Below are positions 4,639 through 5,867 of a stretch of DNA of 5,867 nt, piece after piece (positions within the stretch are counted from its first letter, which is position 1; the number at the start of each line of letters is the position of its first letter). Location of the stretch: positions 1 through 5,867 of the forward strand of contig JAYGEG010000211.1 in the NCBI GenBank assembly GCA_046582495.1. Direction: 5' to 3'. The position numbers and the translations under genes are program-made. The stretch is from TMED23 sp913054205 (GTDB lineage Bacteria; Pseudomonadota; Alphaproteobacteria; Rhodospirillales; UBA2165). The notes under the pieces are model-generated. The model was not told where the DNA came from. It saw only the letters and a list, made by a program, of their open reading frames with translations, and searched no databases.

Positions 4639-5867
4639 ATGGCTGCGCATCCCAGTTTAGTCAAACTTTCAGAAGAATTCCGCAAAGACGTTATAGAATT
4701 AGCTCCCAACCATTATATTGCAGTTGGGTATGCTGCTTCTAATGTTCATATGATTGTCGGAGATGATGGCGTAATAATAATTGATACGACCGAGACGACC
4801 AAAGCAGCTTCCAATGTTTTTGCCGAGTTTAGAAAAATCACCGATAAGCCGGTCAAAACAATAATTTTGACCCACTCCCACCGTGACCATATTTCTGGCG
4901 CCAGTATTTTTGCCGAAGGGGGTTCGCCAGATATATATGCCAGCCATCATTTCAAATCAGATCTCGTTGTTGTCGGTGAAAAACGTCCAACCCCTACCGA
5001 GATTATGATCGAACGAACAAAACGACAGTTCGGGATGGGCTTATCATGGCCAGAAGAACGCGTAAATCTTGGTGTCGGGCCGGGCGACCGCCCACTGGAA
5101 GGTATGGGCCAAGGTTTTTTACCTCCAACCAAATTGATGCCCGAGGGACGCCATAAAATTTTAAGCTGTGGCGTGGAGATTGAACTAATGTTAGCCCAGG
5201 GCGAAACTCCGGATCATATGATTGTCTGGTCACCGGCCCACAAAGTCTTGTTTTGCGGTGATAATTTCTACCACTCCTTTCCTAATCTCTATGCCATCCG
5301 TGGCACGGCTTATCGAGATTTCAATTCTTGGGCGGATACGATGGATATATTGTCATCTTTCAACGCCGAAATCTTATCACCTGGACATTCTCGCCCAATT
5401 TATGGCGCTCAAAACATTCGTTCTGTTTTGGAAGATTACCGTGATGCCATCCGGCATGTAGTTTCAGAAACAGCCAAAGGAATGAACGAAGGTAAAACAC
5501 CAGATGAAATTGCGCAGGAAATACAGTTGCCGACGGCGCTTGCAGACAAGCCTTATTTGCAAGAATTTTACGGCAAAGTTTCTTATGCAGCCCGGGCTTA
5601 TTTTGCCGGAACTGTTGGCTGGTTTGATGGCAATCCAACCAATCTGGATCGCATGGCTCCAGCGACCGAAGCTGAAAAAATTATTACGCTTGCCGGGGGC
5701 GCTGACCGTGTTCTCGAAACGGCGCAAAAAGCACATAAAAAGAGCGATAACCAATGGGCATTGGCACTCTGTGACCGATTGATTGCGGTGGATCACCATC
5801 GCGAAGAGGCAACGCAAATAAAGATTTCAGCTCTTCGGCAAATGGCAGATAAAGAGATCAACGCCCC
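4639..5867 (+). CDS. Alkylsulfatase-like metallo-beta-lactamase-fold hydrolase, 3' end outside the window
   Basis: The gene is open at the right edge; 409 codons are seen from ATG 4639, which has GGAG at 4627-4630 with an 8-base spacer. Residues 20-255 are a metallo-beta-lactamase domain with the zinc motif THSHRDH (78-84: H79, H81, D83, H84), E189 in GETPDH, D208 in CGDN and H250 in SPGHSRPI. NLYAIRGTAYRD (216-227) matches the NLYTLRG-type motif of SdsA1-like alkylsulfatases. Residues about 267-405 are the alkylsulfatase dimerisation domain: TPDEIA, LP, YGKVSYAARAYF, GWFDGNPTNL (327-336), then a helical TPR-like end. Family members cleave sulfate esters to an alcohol and sulfate using two zinc ions. 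The N-terminus (MAAHPSLVKLSEEF) has no signal peptide, so it is probably cytoplasmic, unlike secreted SdsA1. A C-terminal SCP2-like domain, present in SdsA1, would lie beyond the edge if it exists. Actual substrate unproven; other anionic esters are possible. Confidence 0.88.
   Translation, partial: MAAHPSLVKLSEEFRKDVIELAPNHYIAVGYAASNVHMIVGDDGVIIIDTTETTKAASNVFAEFRKITDKPVKTIILTHSHRDHISGASIFAEGGSPDIYASHHFKSDLVVVGEKRPTPTEIMIERTKRQFGMGLSWPEERVNLGVGPGDRPLEGMGQGFLPPTKLMPEGRHKILSCGVEIELMLAQGETPDHMIVWSPAHKVLFCGDNFYHSFPNLYAIRGTAYRDFNSWADTMDILSSFNAEILSPGHSRPIYGAQNIRSVLEDYRDAIRHVVSETAKGMNEGKTPDEIAQEIQLPTALADKPYLQEFYGKVSYAARAYFAGTVGWFDGNPTNLDRMAPATEAEKIITLAGGADRVLETAQKAHKKSDNQWALALCDRLIAVDHHREEATQIKISALRQMADKEINA

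Noticed and set aside
5464..5817. Minus-strand and other-frame ORFs (also 5360-5638 minus and 5504-5782 plus) over the hydrolase 3' part
   Set aside because: The plus-strand frame from 4639 carries the whole dimerisation domain through this stretch; the others have no motifs and no ribosome sites of note.

Overview
The window looks like a chromosomal catabolic locus from a Gram-negative proteobacterium. The best guess is a marine or aquatic alphaproteobacterium: codon use is moderately AT-rich, a tripartite (TRAP) transporter with a periplasmic binding protein is present, the regulator is of IclR type, and there is a short intergenic repeat of the 'AAAGCGGACAT' kind that I remember from proteobacterial genomes. 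The taxonomic placement is inference.

Layout. Positions 1-600 hold an unrecognised 67-residue ORF with a very good ribosome binding site (159-362), a doubtful 42-codon ORF (406-534), and a repeat-like element (469-529) with two direct copies and one inverted copy of a GCGGAC core. On the minus strand, 602-1396 encodes an IclR/MhpR-like transcription regulator. It is divergent from the transporter genes and shares with them a 171-base intergenic region. That region contains two perfect-armed inverted repeats and a 9-codon leader ORF just upstream of, and in frame with, the transporter gene. On the plus strand, 1568-3445 encodes a fused 4TM/12TM TRAP permease (DctQ and DctM in one chain), and 3533-4549 its TAXI-type periplasmic solute-binding protein. 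A strong intrinsic terminator follows (4569-4602). At 4639 begins a metallo-beta-lactamase-fold hydrolase with an alkylsulfatase dimerisation domain, which runs off the right edge.

How the genes may work together (inference). The binding protein captures an anionic solute in the periplasm, the fused permease imports it with an ion gradient, and the hydrolase, which has no visible signal peptide, acts on it in the cytoplasm. The IclR protein, transcribed divergently, probably senses the solute or a product and controls the shared promoter region. The hydrolase suggests a sulfate ester or a related anionic ester as substrate, but nothing in the sequence fixes the substrate. The most unusual points are the interrupted in-frame start of the permease gene, the terminator inside the apparent operon, and the altered metal-site residues of the hydrolase compared with SdsA1-type alkylsulfatases.
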